64,000 nucleotides of DNA from an uncultured Eggerthella sp. GTDB taxonomy: Bacteria > Actinomycetota > Coriobacteriia > Coriobacteriales > Eggerthellaceae. Each line of letters opens with the position of its first letter. Positions within the stretch are counted from its first letter, which is position 1. The translations under genes were made by a program, and so were the position numbers. Of this stretch, positions 52,043-60,759 are shown one piece after another. Location of the stretch: NCBI GenBank assembly GCA_959607715.1, contig CAUHNN010000002.1, positions 101,318 through 165,317 of the forward strand, written 5' to 3'. Below the pieces are notes generated by a model, which saw only the letters and a program-made list of their open reading frames with translations, did not search any database and had not been told where the DNA came from.

Positions 52043-52798
52043 CTACGAGATATGCCCCAGGAAGTCTTTCGTGCGGTTCGACTTGGGATGGTCGAAGACC
52101 TCTTCGGGCGTGCCCTGTTCGACAATGACGCCACCGTCCATGAAGATGACGCGATCGGCCACATCGCGCGCAAAGCCCATCTCGTGGGTGACGACGATCA
52201 TGGTCATGCCGCCGTGCGCGAGTTCTTTCATGACGCCCAGCACGTCGCGCACGAGCTCGGGGTCAAGCGCGCTCGTTGCCTCGTCGAAAAGCATGACGTG
52301 AGGATCCATGGCAAGTGCTCGAGCGATGGCGACGCGCTGCTGCTGGCCGCCGGAAAGCTGGCTTGGCTTATGGTCGACTCGTTCGGCAAGGCCAACCTTG
52401 CTCAATTGCTCGATGGCGATCCGCTCGGCCTCTTCAGGGGTTCGCTTCAGGACTTTCTGTTGGGCAAGCATGACGTTCTTCTTCGCCGTGAGGTGCGGGA
52501 AAAGGTTGAAGCTTTGGAACACCATGCCCACCTTGGCGCGGATCTTGTTGATGTCGGTCCCCTTCGCGGTGATCTCGGTGTCTTCGAAGAAGATCTGGCC
52601 GCCAGTGGGCTCTTCGAGCAGATTGACGCAGCGCAGGAGGGTGGACTTTCCTGAGCCGGAGGGCCCCAGGATGACCACTACTTCGCCACGGTGCACCTCA
52701 AGGTCGACTCCACGTAGAACCACCAGGTCGTCGTAGCTTTTCTGAAGGCCGCAGATGCGAACGATGGGCTGCGTACCCTTGTTTTCGGTTTCCGTCAT
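52043..52798 (-). CDS. Amino-acid ABC transporter ATP-binding protein
   Basis: A 251-residue GlnQ-type ATPase with GPSGSGKST (Walker A), LSGGQQQRVA (signature), VMLFDEATSALDPE (Walker B) and VTHEMGFARDVADRVIFMDGG. It should drive the importer encoded by the two upstream genes. Its start lies nine bases after the stop of the permease gene. It is the last gene of the operon binding protein - permease - ATPase. Confidence 0.93.
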   Translation of the reverse strand: MTETENKGTQPIVRICGLQKSYDDLVVLRGVDLEVHRGEVVVILGPSGSGKSTLLRCVNLLEEPTGGQIFFEDTEITAKGTDINKIRAKVGMVFQSFNLFPHLTAKKNVMLAQQKVLKRTPEEAERIAIEQLSKVGLAERVDHKPSQLSGGQQQRVAIARALAMDPHVMLFDEATSALDPELVRDVLGVMKELAHGGMTMIVVTHEMGFARDVADRVIFMDGGVIVEQGTPEEVFDHPKSNRTKDFLGHIS

Positions 52799-52807
52799 CG
52801 CTTTCTC

Positions 52808-54244
52808 CTATAGGCTCGACATTTTCTCGGGGGTGATGAACTCGCCATCCTGAGCGTCGGCGAGCTTGGGGTTGTCAGGCGTGGAGACGCCGGAGGGAGC
52901 GGTGCCTACTGCGGTAGATGCGTTGCCCTCTTTCTTGCCGTCCTTGTTGTTTTTGCGGCGGCGCTTCTTCGGGGTACCTGCCAGGCGTGCCTCGAGATTG
53001 CCCACGAGTTTAGCGAGCGGCAGGGTGATGACCAGGTAGAAGCAGGCGGCCACGATATAGGGCGTGATGGAGCCGGTGGAAGCCACGATGGTCTTCGCGT
53101 ACATGACCACTTCCATGACGCCGACGGCGGCCAACATCGAGGTGTCCTTGTACAAGAGGATGAACTCGCTGGTCATGGTGGGAATTACGCGGCGAACCGT
53201 TTGCGGGATGATGACGAAGATCATGGTCTGTGCGCCATTCATGCCCAAGCTGCGTGCGGCCTCGAATTGGCCTTTAGGTATGGATTGGATGCCCGCGCGG
53301 AAAATCTCGCACAGGTAAGCACCCGAATTCATGAACAGTACGATGACGCCGAGAGGGAAGCTCGGGACCTGGATGCCTGCAAGCGGCAATCCGAAGAACG
53401 CGATGTAGATCTGCAGGAACAGCGGTGTGCCGCGCACGACGTTGACGTAGGTCGTGGCAATGCCCCGTAGGACGCGGAACTTGGACATGCGCATAAGCGC
53501 GAGTAGGAGTCCGATGGGAATAGCGAGCGGGAATGCGCATGCAACGATGGCAAGGGCCTGCAAGAAGCCCCAGAAGACAACCGGGAAGCTGGTTACCAGC
53601 AGGGTGGGATCGAGGAAAAGCTTGCAGAACTTGTTGGAGTTCCATGCTTGGACCCAGCTTTGATCGGCAAGGAAATTCGAGAATTGCTCGAAGGGATTTA
53701 CTTCGACGACCTCTACGGCGGGGATTCCCGTTAGGTTGTGCGTGGAGCCGTCGGCGAGCGTGTAGGTGCCTGTGATCTGCATGCTACCGCCCGACGCGGG
53801 GAAGAACACCCCATATACCTCGATGCGTAGGCATCCGGCGTCGTTCACCGGTTCGGCGAATGACGCGGTGAGGGTCTGGCCGGCATCTTCGAAAGTGGTG
53901 GAGAGCGCGTTGCGCGTCATGAGATCTTTCCCCGTCAGAAGGGTGGAACGGGCGTTGTCTGTAGTGAAGGACGTGCCTTCGGGCAGGGTGAGGGATACCG
54001 ATTCGACGCCTTCGCCGGCTTCGGTCGTTCCTTCCCAGGTTATGCGGGTCTCAGTAGCTCCTAGGATGCTGTTGTCCCCAGCGGCGCTGGCGTTGGGTCG
54101 CGCCGAGCATTTCGACGTTTCGAGGGCCTGTGCGTTCGCGGGTAGCGCAAGCATCGCTATGGCGGCGATGAATGCCGTACATAGCGCCGCGAACAGCAGG
54201 CGCGAGGACTTGGTCAGTCTTGCGGTGGTGTTCATGGGCCTCAT
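52808..54244 (-). CDS. Amino-acid ABC transporter permease with an N-terminal secreted domain
   Basis: A 478-residue protein, about twice the family length. It begins with a signal peptide (cleavage near ANAQALE), then about 160 residues of beta-rich, Thr/Ser-rich extracellular sequence with two cysteines (SKCSARP, DAGCLRIEV). The permease proper runs from about residue 215 to 430, with five helices and the contact motif FEAARSLGMNGAQTMIFVIIPQ. A basic, Lys/Arg-rich cytoplasmic tail of about 45 residues closes it. The extra domain has no family I can name; it is not a family-3 binding protein. Only one permease gene is present, so it should act as a homodimer. An ATG at 54235 is an alternative start. 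Confidence 0.85.
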   Translation of the reverse strand: MRPMNTTARLTKSSRLLFAALCTAFIAAIAMLALPANAQALETSKCSARPNASAAGDNSILGATETRITWEGTTEAGEGVESVSLTLPEGTSFTTDNARSTLLTGKDLMTRNALSTTFEDAGQTLTASFAEPVNDAGCLRIEVYGVFFPASGGSMQITGTYTLADGSTHNLTGIPAVEVVEVNPFEQFSNFLADQSWVQAWNSNKFCKLFLDPTLLVTSFPVVFWGFLQALAIVACAFPLAIPIGLLLALMRMSKFRVLRGIATTYVNVVRGTPLFLQIYIAFFGLPLAGIQVPSFPLGVIVLFMNSGAYLCEIFRAGIQSIPKGQFEAARSLGMNGAQTMIFVIIPQTVRRVIPTMTSEFILLYKDTSMLAAVGVMEVVMYAKTIVASTGSITPYIVAACFYLVITLPLAKLVGNLEARLAGTPKKRRRKNNKDGKKEGNASTAVGTAPSGVSTPDNPKLADAQDGEFITPEKMSSL

Positions 54245-54372
54245 CTTTCTGTGACATTCCCTCGTGCCTGCGCGGCGAGGAGACGGATGCGGTTTTTGCA
54301 GCGGGGCGCGCTTTCGACGAGGGGTTCGCCTGCGCCAGGAAGCGCGCTCCGCTGCAAAACAGGGGCAAAACA

Positions 54373-54406
54373 GGCCGAGGCGAAGGAGGGAGATCCTTCG
54401 CCTCGG
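54373..54406 (-). terminator. Hairpin between binding-protein and permease genes
   Basis: CCGAGGCGAAGGA / TCCTTCGCCTCGG is a perfect 13-bp stem with a 6-base loop; leftward it is followed by CCTGTTTTG. As in many binding-protein operons it may cut most transcripts after the first gene. Confidence 0.7.
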
Positions 54407-54424
54407 CGCTTTACGCGGAAATTA

Positions 54425-55216
54425 TTAGCTCAGCCACTTGGAGGTGAGCTCGTCGATGGTGCCGTCCTCCTGCAGGGCGGCGATGGCATCGTTGATGGCG
54501 GCGGTCAGCGCTTCGTTGTCCTGCGAAACGGCAACAGCGTATTCTTCGCCAGTGGCGGCGTTCTTCACGACCTCAGCGTCGGAGTAGGCTTCGGCCAGCA
54601 TCTTCTCGACGACGGCCTTATCCATGCAGACGGCGTCAGCCTGGCCGGCCTGCATGGCGGCGAAAGCGTCGGTGGCGTTGCCGTAGGGCTGAACCGTCGC
54701 GTTCGGGAAGGTTTCCTGGGCGAAGGTTTCGCCGGTGGTGCCGCTCTGGACGGCGATGGTCATACCCTTGACGTTGAGGTCTTCGTCAACGTTGTCGGAC
54801 GTGATTTTGCTGCCCTTCATAACTGCGACGGACTGATCGGCGATGTAGTACGGATCGGTGAAGTCAACCGACTTGGCACGTTCGGGGTCGACCGTGATGC
54901 CGGAGATGCCGACGTCGGCCTGGCCGCCCGACTGGATGGCGGGGACGATGCCGTCGAACTGAATGGTGGTGAACTCGCACTCGAGGCCGAGTTTTTCGGC
55001 GATGGTTTTGGCGAGCTCGATGTCGAAGCCGACGTATTCGTCGCCGTCGAGGTTTTCGAACGGCGGGAAGTCGGGCGAGGTGGCAACCGTCAGGGTGCCC
55101 TCCTTTACCAGCGTGTAGTCGCTGGAGCTCGAGTTGTCGGAAGAGCAGCCGACCAGGCCCAGTGCCGCGACAAGCGCCGCGCATGCGGCAACTACGCTCA
55201 ATTTCTTGAGTCTCAT
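54425..55216 (-). CDS. Amino-acid ABC transporter substrate-binding lipoprotein (family 3)
   Basis: A 263-residue family-3 binding protein with a lipoprotein signal (lipobox LVGC, then SSDNSSSS). The segments LTVATSPDFPPFENLDGDEYVGFDIELAKTIAEKLG and QFDGIVPAIQSGGQADVGISGITVDPERAKSVDF are textbook for polar amino-acid binders. It is the first gene of a leftward operon with the permease and ATPase. The ribosome site GGGAAAGGAAC precedes the ATG. Confidence 0.93.
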   Translation of the reverse strand: MRLKKLSVVAACAALVAALGLVGCSSDNSSSSDYTLVKEGTLTVATSPDFPPFENLDGDEYVGFDIELAKTIAEKLGLECEFTTIQFDGIVPAIQSGGQADVGISGITVDPERAKSVDFTDPYYIADQSVAVMKGSKITSDNVDEDLNVKGMTIAVQSGTTGETFAQETFPNATVQPYGNATDAFAAMQAGQADAVCMDKAVVEKMLAEAYSDAEVVKNAATGEEYAVAVSQDNEALTAAINDAIAALQEDGTIDELTSKWLS

Positions 55217-55526
55217 GTTGTTCCTTTCCCTGAACTACTGATTATGCGAAGAGTATGCACAAGGATTATACACGCGTCGGCACGGGCTTATTGCACCGTC
55301 TCGGGCATCGGGCGGTGGGCTGTCGTTTTTGGGAGGGGCTGCCTGGGCTCTCATTTTTCGGGTGCAGAAGGGCTTTGACGGCGATGCGGAGGAGAGGAGG
55401 GCGCGGCTTATAGGAATAAATAAAGGGAGGGGCTTCTCATTGAATAAAGCTCCTTAATTTGATCCCTGAATCGGTTTGGGATGGTATCTCTAAAGGAAGA
55501 GATCCGGGAGATCCAGAGGAGGGGTC
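55217..55526. other. Divergent gap, promoter region only
   Basis: No gene is supported. The leftward -10 TATAAT at 55265-55270 is the only clear element; an AT-rich stretch at 55410-55465 probably serves the rightward hypothetical gene. Confidence 0.45.
55265..55270 (-). promoter_or_regulatory. -10 element of the amino-acid ABC operon
   Basis: A consensus TATAAT on the complementary strand, preceded by GTG, about 50 bases before the binding-protein start codon. The -35 is not clear. Confidence 0.5.
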
Positions 55527-56048
55527 ATGAGATTGCCGCAGTTGTTTTCAAGGAAGAAGAAGGAATCTGTCTTGGTGGAATCGCCGAAAGACAACCCGTT
55601 TCATGAGGCGGAATGCGCTCGTGTGAAGGTAAGCGCGAGCGGTGAAGAGAACACCGTCGTTTTTCGCTGGATCAAAAACAGCAAAGCTGAGATCAAGGGG
55701 GCGCAAGCTGCGTTTCCCTATGATGGGAGCAAGGTTCCGGTTACCGTGTCGTCGCCGAGCAGCGCTTCATTTAGCATCGGTGTCAATATCGCTTTTCCTC
55801 AAGAGAAGCTTCCTAGATTGAGGGAGGAACTCGATCGCTTGAAGCGAGAGGAGCTTGTTTCGCCGTCTGCATCGATTGGCTACAACGTGGCCACTAGCCA
55901 AGCTATTCTGTTTCGTCGATCTCCCATGAGAAAGGGGGAAGGGGATTTGCCCGAATGGCAAACTGTTCTTGAGCAGAATCTTCAGATCTTGGTGGATGAT
56001 TTCGAGGCCATCTTTCCCTTCGTGATGCGTTGTTTCGGTAGTAGGTAA
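55527..56048 (+). CDS. Hypothetical protein
   Basis: A 173-residue soluble protein with a basic N-terminus (MRLPQLFSRKKKES), a beta-rich middle with VVFRWIKNSKAEIKG, a charged helix (LPRLREELDRLKREEL) and a hydrophobic C-terminal part. No signal peptide or membrane segment, and no family recognised. The AGGAGGGG ribosome site supports expression. It is a lone gene between the ABC operon and the third MFS gene. Confidence 0.6.
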   Translation: MRLPQLFSRKKKESVLVESPKDNPFHEAECARVKVSASGEENTVVFRWIKNSKAEIKGAQAAFPYDGSKVPVTVSSPSSASFSIGVNIAFPQEKLPRLREELDRLKREELVSPSASIGYNVATSQAILFRRSPMRKGEGDLPEWQTVLEQNLQILVDDFEAIFPFVMRCFGSR

Positions 56049-56115
56049 CTCCCAGGGAAGGAGTCGAGGGCAAGGAGCCGCCTTGTTCGATGTGATTGGT
56101 CAGGCGTGGTAACGA

Positions 56116-56145
56116 AGAAGGGGGCCCGTAGGCGGACCCCCTTCT
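56116..56145. terminator. Bidirectional terminator
   Basis: AGAAGGGGG-CCG pairs with CGG-CCCCCTTCT between the convergent hypothetical and MFS genes. Confidence 0.75.
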
Positions 56146-56199
56146 GCATGTGTGCTCGTGAGGGGCAAGCACACATGCTCGTATGATTGTTTCGTTCGA

Positions 56200-57642
56200 T
56201 CAATTGTCGAAAACACCGTCGTTGATTTCCTCGAGCGTACGCCCCTTGGTCTCCACGCCCCAAGCCGCAACGAAAATAGCTGCGACTATTGCGGTGATCA
56301 GCGAGACCCCAAAGATACCTGCCGCTCCGAGGCTGGTTCCAAGGAAATACGTGACCCATATTGGGTTGAGGATAGCGCCGATGCGGCCGAATGCGTTTGC
56401 AATGCCTGCACCACGAACTTTAACTTCGGTCGGGAAAGGTTCAGAAAGGTAAACGGAGCTGACGATAAGCGACCAGTAGTAAACCATTGCGGCCATAACG
56501 AAGCCAACGGCCATGATGAGAATGGTCTGATCGGCGGGGATGAGCGACCAGGCGAATCCGCAAACACCCGAAAGGGGGAGCAGGATGATCAGCTGAGGTT
56601 TGCGTCCGAAGCGGTCGATGAGCAAGCTCATGATGGCGACACCCACGGGGATGCCAAGGTTGATGACGACGGACATCAGCACAGAGTAGGTGACGTCGAA
56701 TCCGCGGGTGACGAAGATGGTTGGCGTCCAGGAAACGATGGTGTATACGCAGACGAAATTGGTCCAGCAGAGCACGCAGGCGACGATAAGGCGCTTGAGG
56801 AGCGTTTTATTGGTGAAGAGCACCTTGGTGGGGAGTTGCTTTACCTCGCGTTTAGCCATTTCGGCTTCAATGAGCTCATCAGGCACATCGGGCACGTCGC
56901 GTCCGGCAGCTCGGGCTTCAGCTTCCCACTTGCTGACGAGTGCATTCGCCTCTTCATTGCGCCCCTTCATGGCGAGCCAGCGAGGCGATTCTTCCATGAA
57001 CTTTACAAGGAGAATGGTGACGATGATGCCGGCGAGGCCGCAGAAAACGAAGATTGCACGCCAGCCGAAAATGGGCAGAAGAACAAGCGAAACGAAGGAA
57101 GCAAAAGGCGTTCCGCAGTTCGCTATAAGGCCTACCCATGCTTGGTATTTGCCTCGTTTGGTGGGCGGTGTGTATTCCGTCAGGGCGCTATAACCTGCAG
57201 GGTAGGCGGCGCCAAGGCCGATGCCCATAATAAAGCGACAGGCGATCAGGAAGTACATATCGGGCGCCATGCAGGCAGCAAGGCATCCGACCGAGAAAAT
57301 GATCGTATTCGCGATGCAGGATTTAACGCGTCCGAAGTAGTCGGAAACCATACCGGCCATCAATCCGCCGCACAAATAACCAAAAGCGGTAATGGATACG
57401 AAAATCGCATTGAGGTTCGCATCGGACCACCCGCTTGCAAGAAGCTGGGCGATAATGGGACCTCCGACGTTCATGTCGAGACAATCGCAGAAGCATACGC
57501 CTCCGATCAGCCACATGGCCTTTTTCTGGAAAGACCCAGAAGGCAGGCGATCCAAACGGGCAGCGATGCCATGGAATGACATTTGAGTTTCTTGCGACTG
57601 CAGGTTTGCAACTCGCGCGTCGATGTTGGCAACAGAACTCAT
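56200..57642 (-). CDS. MFS transporter, sugar/acid:H+ symporter type (paralogue 3 of 3)
   Basis: A 480-residue carrier of the same local family: FHGIAARLDRLPSGSFQKK near the N-terminus, MVSDYFGRVKSC between helices 2 and 3, MEESPRWLAMKGR, and VETKGRTLEEI at the end. It is closest by eye to the carrier at 40892 (GWSDANLNAIFVSIT and ADQTILIMAVGF are nearly identical). Its neighbours are a shikimate dehydrogenase-like gene, a LysR regulator, a VOC protein and a Gfo/Idh oxidoreductase, so a quinate-, shikimate- or cyclitol-like substrate is plausible. A 7-3-7 inverted repeat (57662-57678) lies just before its start. Confidence 0.9.
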   Translation of the reverse strand: MSSVANIDARVANLQSQETQMSFHGIAARLDRLPSGSFQKKAMWLIGGVCFCDCLDMNVGGPIIAQLLASGWSDANLNAIFVSITAFGYLCGGLMAGMVSDYFGRVKSCIANTIIFSVGCLAACMAPDMYFLIACRFIMGIGLGAAYPAGYSALTEYTPPTKRGKYQAWVGLIANCGTPFASFVSLVLLPIFGWRAIFVFCGLAGIIVTILLVKFMEESPRWLAMKGRNEEANALVSKWEAEARAAGRDVPDVPDELIEAEMAKREVKQLPTKVLFTNKTLLKRLIVACVLCWTNFVCVYTIVSWTPTIFVTRGFDVTYSVLMSVVINLGIPVGVAIMSLLIDRFGRKPQLIILLPLSGVCGFAWSLIPADQTILIMAVGFVMAAMVYYWSLIVSSVYLSEPFPTEVKVRGAGIANAFGRIGAILNPIWVTYFLGTSLGAAGIFGVSLITAIVAAIFVAAWGVETKGRTLEEINDGVFDN

Positions 57643-57661
57643 AGTCTCCCCCTTTCATCGT

Positions 57662-57678
57662 GGAATGCCGAGCATTCC
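57662..57678. promoter_or_regulatory. GGAATGC-cga-GCATTCC inverted repeat before the third MFS gene
   Basis: Perfect 7-bp arms with a 3-base centre, 20 bases upstream of the start codon on the complementary strand. It could be an operator that blocks elongation or translation. Confidence 0.35.
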
Positions 57679-57848
57679 CCCTCCTTGTGCGCGCGCGAGG
57701 CGCGACTTCCTAACGTCCGCCTTCTCCCCTCAGAGGGAGGACGCAGTTTCATCTAATCACCTTCTGAAAGTTGTGAAGTCGCGGTCATTTGAGGCTGCAA
57801 AACTCCGAAAGTCGCCATTTAAAGATCCAATGACGATCCGGAAAAAAA

Positions 57849-57884
57849 GAAAGCAGATGACGGCCAGAGGCGTCATCTGCTTTC
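57849..57884. terminator. Terminator of the second shikimate dehydrogenase gene
   Basis: GAAAGCAGATGACG / CGTCATCTGCTTTC, a 14-bp perfect stem with an 8-base loop; leftward it is followed by a run of T. Confidence 0.88.
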
Positions 57885-57909
57885 GGGAAAAGAGATAGGA
57901 GCTTCGTAT

Positions 57910-58784
57910 CTAGGACGTGAAGAACTTCTCTTTAATCAGATCTACCGGCATATCTGCATTTACCCATAGCTCTTCACCTACCGTTGCCTGGCGAAGAAGC
58001 ATGCTGAGCCCTGGCACTATTGTGTGGCCGCTAGCTTCCGCTTCACGGAGAAGCTTGGTTTTACGTGGGTCGTACACCGTGTCGGCAACGGCGACTTCGG
58101 GCGGAATTAGGCTTGTGTCGATGACCGCCATATTCTCGAGGTCGCCCATTCCTACGCGGGTCGCATTGACGAACAGGGCGGAATCGCTGGCGCTTTCGAT
58201 AAGTGCATTTGTATCGGATAAGTCCAGGAGTTGCATCTTGCATCCCGTTTTTTCTGCAAGGGATGCAATCTTTTGGGATGTTTCAGCGAAGAATTCGTCT
58301 TTTCTGTTAAAGACGTTTATTTCGGCAACTCCATCGAGTGCCGCCTGCGTGTAGATGGCCGATCCTGCCCCGCCAGCACCTACGAGAGTTATTTTTTGCC
58401 GATTATTTCTATTCCGGTATCGGCGACGCCACGCATGAATCCAGCACCGTCAGTGTTGTGGCCTATGGCTCTCCCGTTTTCGAATACTACGGTGTTGACT
58501 GCGCCCATGAGTTCTGCGGCAGGCGATAGCTCATCAAGATATTCAAGGACTTTCGTTTTGTATGGCATGGTGACGTTGCATCCGCGAAAACCTAAGACGT
58601 TCATTCCGCGAACCGCTGCTTCAAGGTCTTCCTCTCGCGCTACGTCGTAGGCGAGGAAGATGCAGTCTATGCCTAGATATTCAAACGACGTGTTGTGCAT
58701 GGCCGGCGACAAAGAATGTTCAACAGGTGTTCCGATGACGGCGATCGTCTTGGTGCGTCCGGACACGCGGTCTGTTTCCCCCAT
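57910..58784 (-). pseudogene. Shikimate/quinate dehydrogenase-like protein, frameshifted at an A6 tract
   Basis: The frame from 58784 (behind AAGGAGGA) has GTPVEHSLSPAMHN, the catalytic lysine in NVTMPYKTKV and the HNTDGAGF aspartate, then stops at IEIIGKK* (58389). In the next frame the protein continues as ITLVGAGGAGSAIYTQAALDG, the expected nucleotide site, to the stop at 57910. The tract GGC AAAAAA TAA would read through with one more A. Restored, it is about 291 residues, the normal family size. The reaction is NAD(P)-linked oxidation of shikimate or quinate, or the reverse. In this catabolic setting a quinate/shikimate-degrading role is more likely than aromatic amino-acid synthesis. 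Confidence 0.85.
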
Positions 58785-59103
58785 GATTCCTCCTTGTTCC
58801 ATGGATTTCGACGCTTTGATTGTCTGTAACCACCAAAGGAAAAGTCCAATAAGCAACGACTAAGCAGATACGTTTTCAATTGAGAACTTAAATTATCGTC
58901 ACTGTCTATTTAGAGCGCTTCGGGGCATCCTTTTGTAAGGGAATCCATCGAAGGAGGCGCCTCTTTTCGCTTCAAAGCAAGGAGGTGATAGCGGGGATCG
59001 TCTCTATTGAATTATTTAAAGATGGGATTCTTGATGAGGGGATTTTCTATAGGGAAGATCGTTTATGGGATTGCTTTGGGAAGGCACGGCGAAGGGGACA
59101 GCC

Positions 59104-60024
59104 ATGAATCTTGCCCATTTGTACTACTTCAAAAAGCTTGTAGAGCTGCGTAATTATTCGCGTGCGGCGGAGGAGCTCTACATCGCTCAGCCTACGTTGT
59201 CTCTTGCCGTTTCAAGTTTGGAGCGGGAGCTAGGCTGTTCTCTCGTGAAAAAGAAGCGCAGTGTTCTTGAGCTGACTGAAGAGGGCGAAGAGTTTTACGA
59301 AGCGGTAGTTTATGCCACGAATGCTCTCGATAATGCGGTTTGCCTCATCAAGGAGAAGGTGACGGCCCAATATGGCACGATTCGCGTGGGGACGGTTTAC
59401 TCCATCCAGGACCCCACATGGTCTGAGGCCATTCGAGCGTACTATCGAGCATCGAGTAGGAAAGCGCAGATCAGCTGGAAGCAAGGAACGACGGAAGGCT
59501 TAATGAGGGACCTGAAGAACGGCACGCTTGATGCGATAATGGCGGGTGTTTTGGGGAAAGGCGATGCAGAAATAGAGTCCATACCTGCTTTTGCGCAAAG
59601 CGCTGTAGCCGTGGTCAGCAAAGATCATAATCTAGCTTCAAGATCATCGATTTCCCTTGATGATCTTGAAGGGTATCCCGTTATTACATATCGAAACAAG
59701 AGGGGCCCCTTTGCTCGGGAGGCGGAACGTCTTTTCGAGGGGCGCCACGGCCTGAGCGTCCAGTACGACTACAATGACGAGATCACGCTTGCCTCTCTTG
59801 CGTCTGTAAGCACGAAGGTCGTGGCAGTGACGTGCCACTCCTGGCTTCTGGACGCATTCCATGATGTTGTGAAGCTGCCCATTGCCGAAGCGCCCCAGGA
59901 CTTCCATCGTTTCTATATCAGCTACCGGAAAAAAGGCAGATTGCCGTTGGCTGTGGATGAATTCGTTGGCTTCATGAAGAACTACGACTTTTCGAACGTG
60001 TCTCCTCGGGAGTCTCAGTCGTAG
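59104..60024 (+). CDS. LysR-family transcriptional regulator
   Basis: A 306-residue LTTR with the winged helix at about 1-60 (MNLAHLYYFKKLVELRNYSRAAEELYIAQPTLS) and the usual effector domain. The ATG at 59104 follows AAGGGGA; an in-frame upstream ATG (59065) has no such site. It is divergent from the shikimate dehydrogenase gene, the classic LTTR arrangement, and probably controls it together with the MFS carrier beyond. Confidence 0.92.
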   Translation: MNLAHLYYFKKLVELRNYSRAAEELYIAQPTLSLAVSSLERELGCSLVKKKRSVLELTEEGEEFYEAVVYATNALDNAVCLIKEKVTAQYGTIRVGTVYSIQDPTWSEAIRAYYRASSRKAQISWKQGTTEGLMRDLKNGTLDAIMAGVLGKGDAEIESIPAFAQSAVAVVSKDHNLASRSSISLDDLEGYPVITYRNKRGPFAREAERLFEGRHGLSVQYDYNDEITLASLASVSTKVVAVTCHSWLLDAFHDVVKLPIAEAPQDFHRFYISYRKKGRLPLAVDEFVGFMKNYDFSNVSPRESQS

Positions 60025-60223
60025 ATCATTTGCGTTCCATATGAATAAGCGATTTCTTTTGCTTTCCTTCGGTTTTGAAGGCGTTCATTAACTGATCTTA
60101 TTGTCCTTCCTTCGTTTGCGAGCGCTTATTTGCTTGGCCCCTTCGACTTTTTGATACTTGAACTGCAAAGTCGGCATGAATCAGGGGCTTAGTCGGCTCG
60201 CTGGTTTGGAGAAGGAGGCAAAC

Positions 60224-60697
60224 ATGAAGATCAAGGACGTAACAATGACCGACGAGTTCGGCGAGATAGTCCAGGTGGGAATTATCGTGGAGGATCTCGA
60301 AAAGGCCAAAAGGGGCATGCTCGATGTCTTCGGGCTGGCTCCTGATGCCGGCGGGGAATCATTGTACAAAGATTGCATTTACAAGGGTTCGGACGAGCTG
60401 ATTGATGCGCCGGTACTGGCTGCATTCTATAACTTCTTCAATATCCAGCTTGAGCTGTTGCAGCCTATTGGTGATGTCGACACGGTGTGGAGCGACTACC
60501 TGAAGATGGGCCAATCGGGATTGCATCATATCCGCTTTGATGTCGATGACCAGGACAGGGCGAATCAGCTCATGGCGGAGAAGGGGATAGGGATTTGGAT
60601 GGAGGGTCGATCTCTCATTAATCCTGCGTCTCGTTTTACGTATTACGACTCAATCGAAAAACTCGGATTCATCGTTGAAGCGGTAACACGAGCCTAG
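60224..60697 (+). CDS. VOC (glyoxalase/dioxygenase fold) family protein
   Basis: A 157-residue protein with two beta-alpha-beta-beta-beta modules of the vicinal-oxygen-chelate fold: EIVQVGIIVEDLEKAKRGMLDVFGL at the start, FFNIQLELLQPIG with a metal-type glutamate, SGLHHIRFDVDD with a histidine, and the final GFIVEAV. Relatives include methylmalonyl-CoA epimerases, glyoxalases and ring-cleaving enzymes. The ATG at 60224 follows AGAAGGAGG. It lies 62 bases before the Gfo/Idh gene, so the two are likely co-transcribed. Confidence 0.82.
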   Translation: MKIKDVTMTDEFGEIVQVGIIVEDLEKAKRGMLDVFGLAPDAGGESLYKDCIYKGSDELIDAPVLAAFYNFFNIQLELLQPIGDVDTVWSDYLKMGQSGLHHIRFDVDDQDRANQLMAEKGIGIWMEGRSLINPASRFTYYDSIEKLGFIVEAVTRA

Positions 60698-60759
60698 ATT
60701 CGCAGCTGCTTGTCCGATTTTAAGCGGATTGTTGGAGGACTTTCAGGGAGGAGTTCGAC

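Noticed and set aside
58985..59107. 41-codon ORF starting GTG within AAGGAGGTG and overlapping the LysR start by ATGA
   Set aside because: The start codon lies inside its own ribosome site, and the peptide has no recognisable feature. The overlap is interesting but too weak to call a gene.
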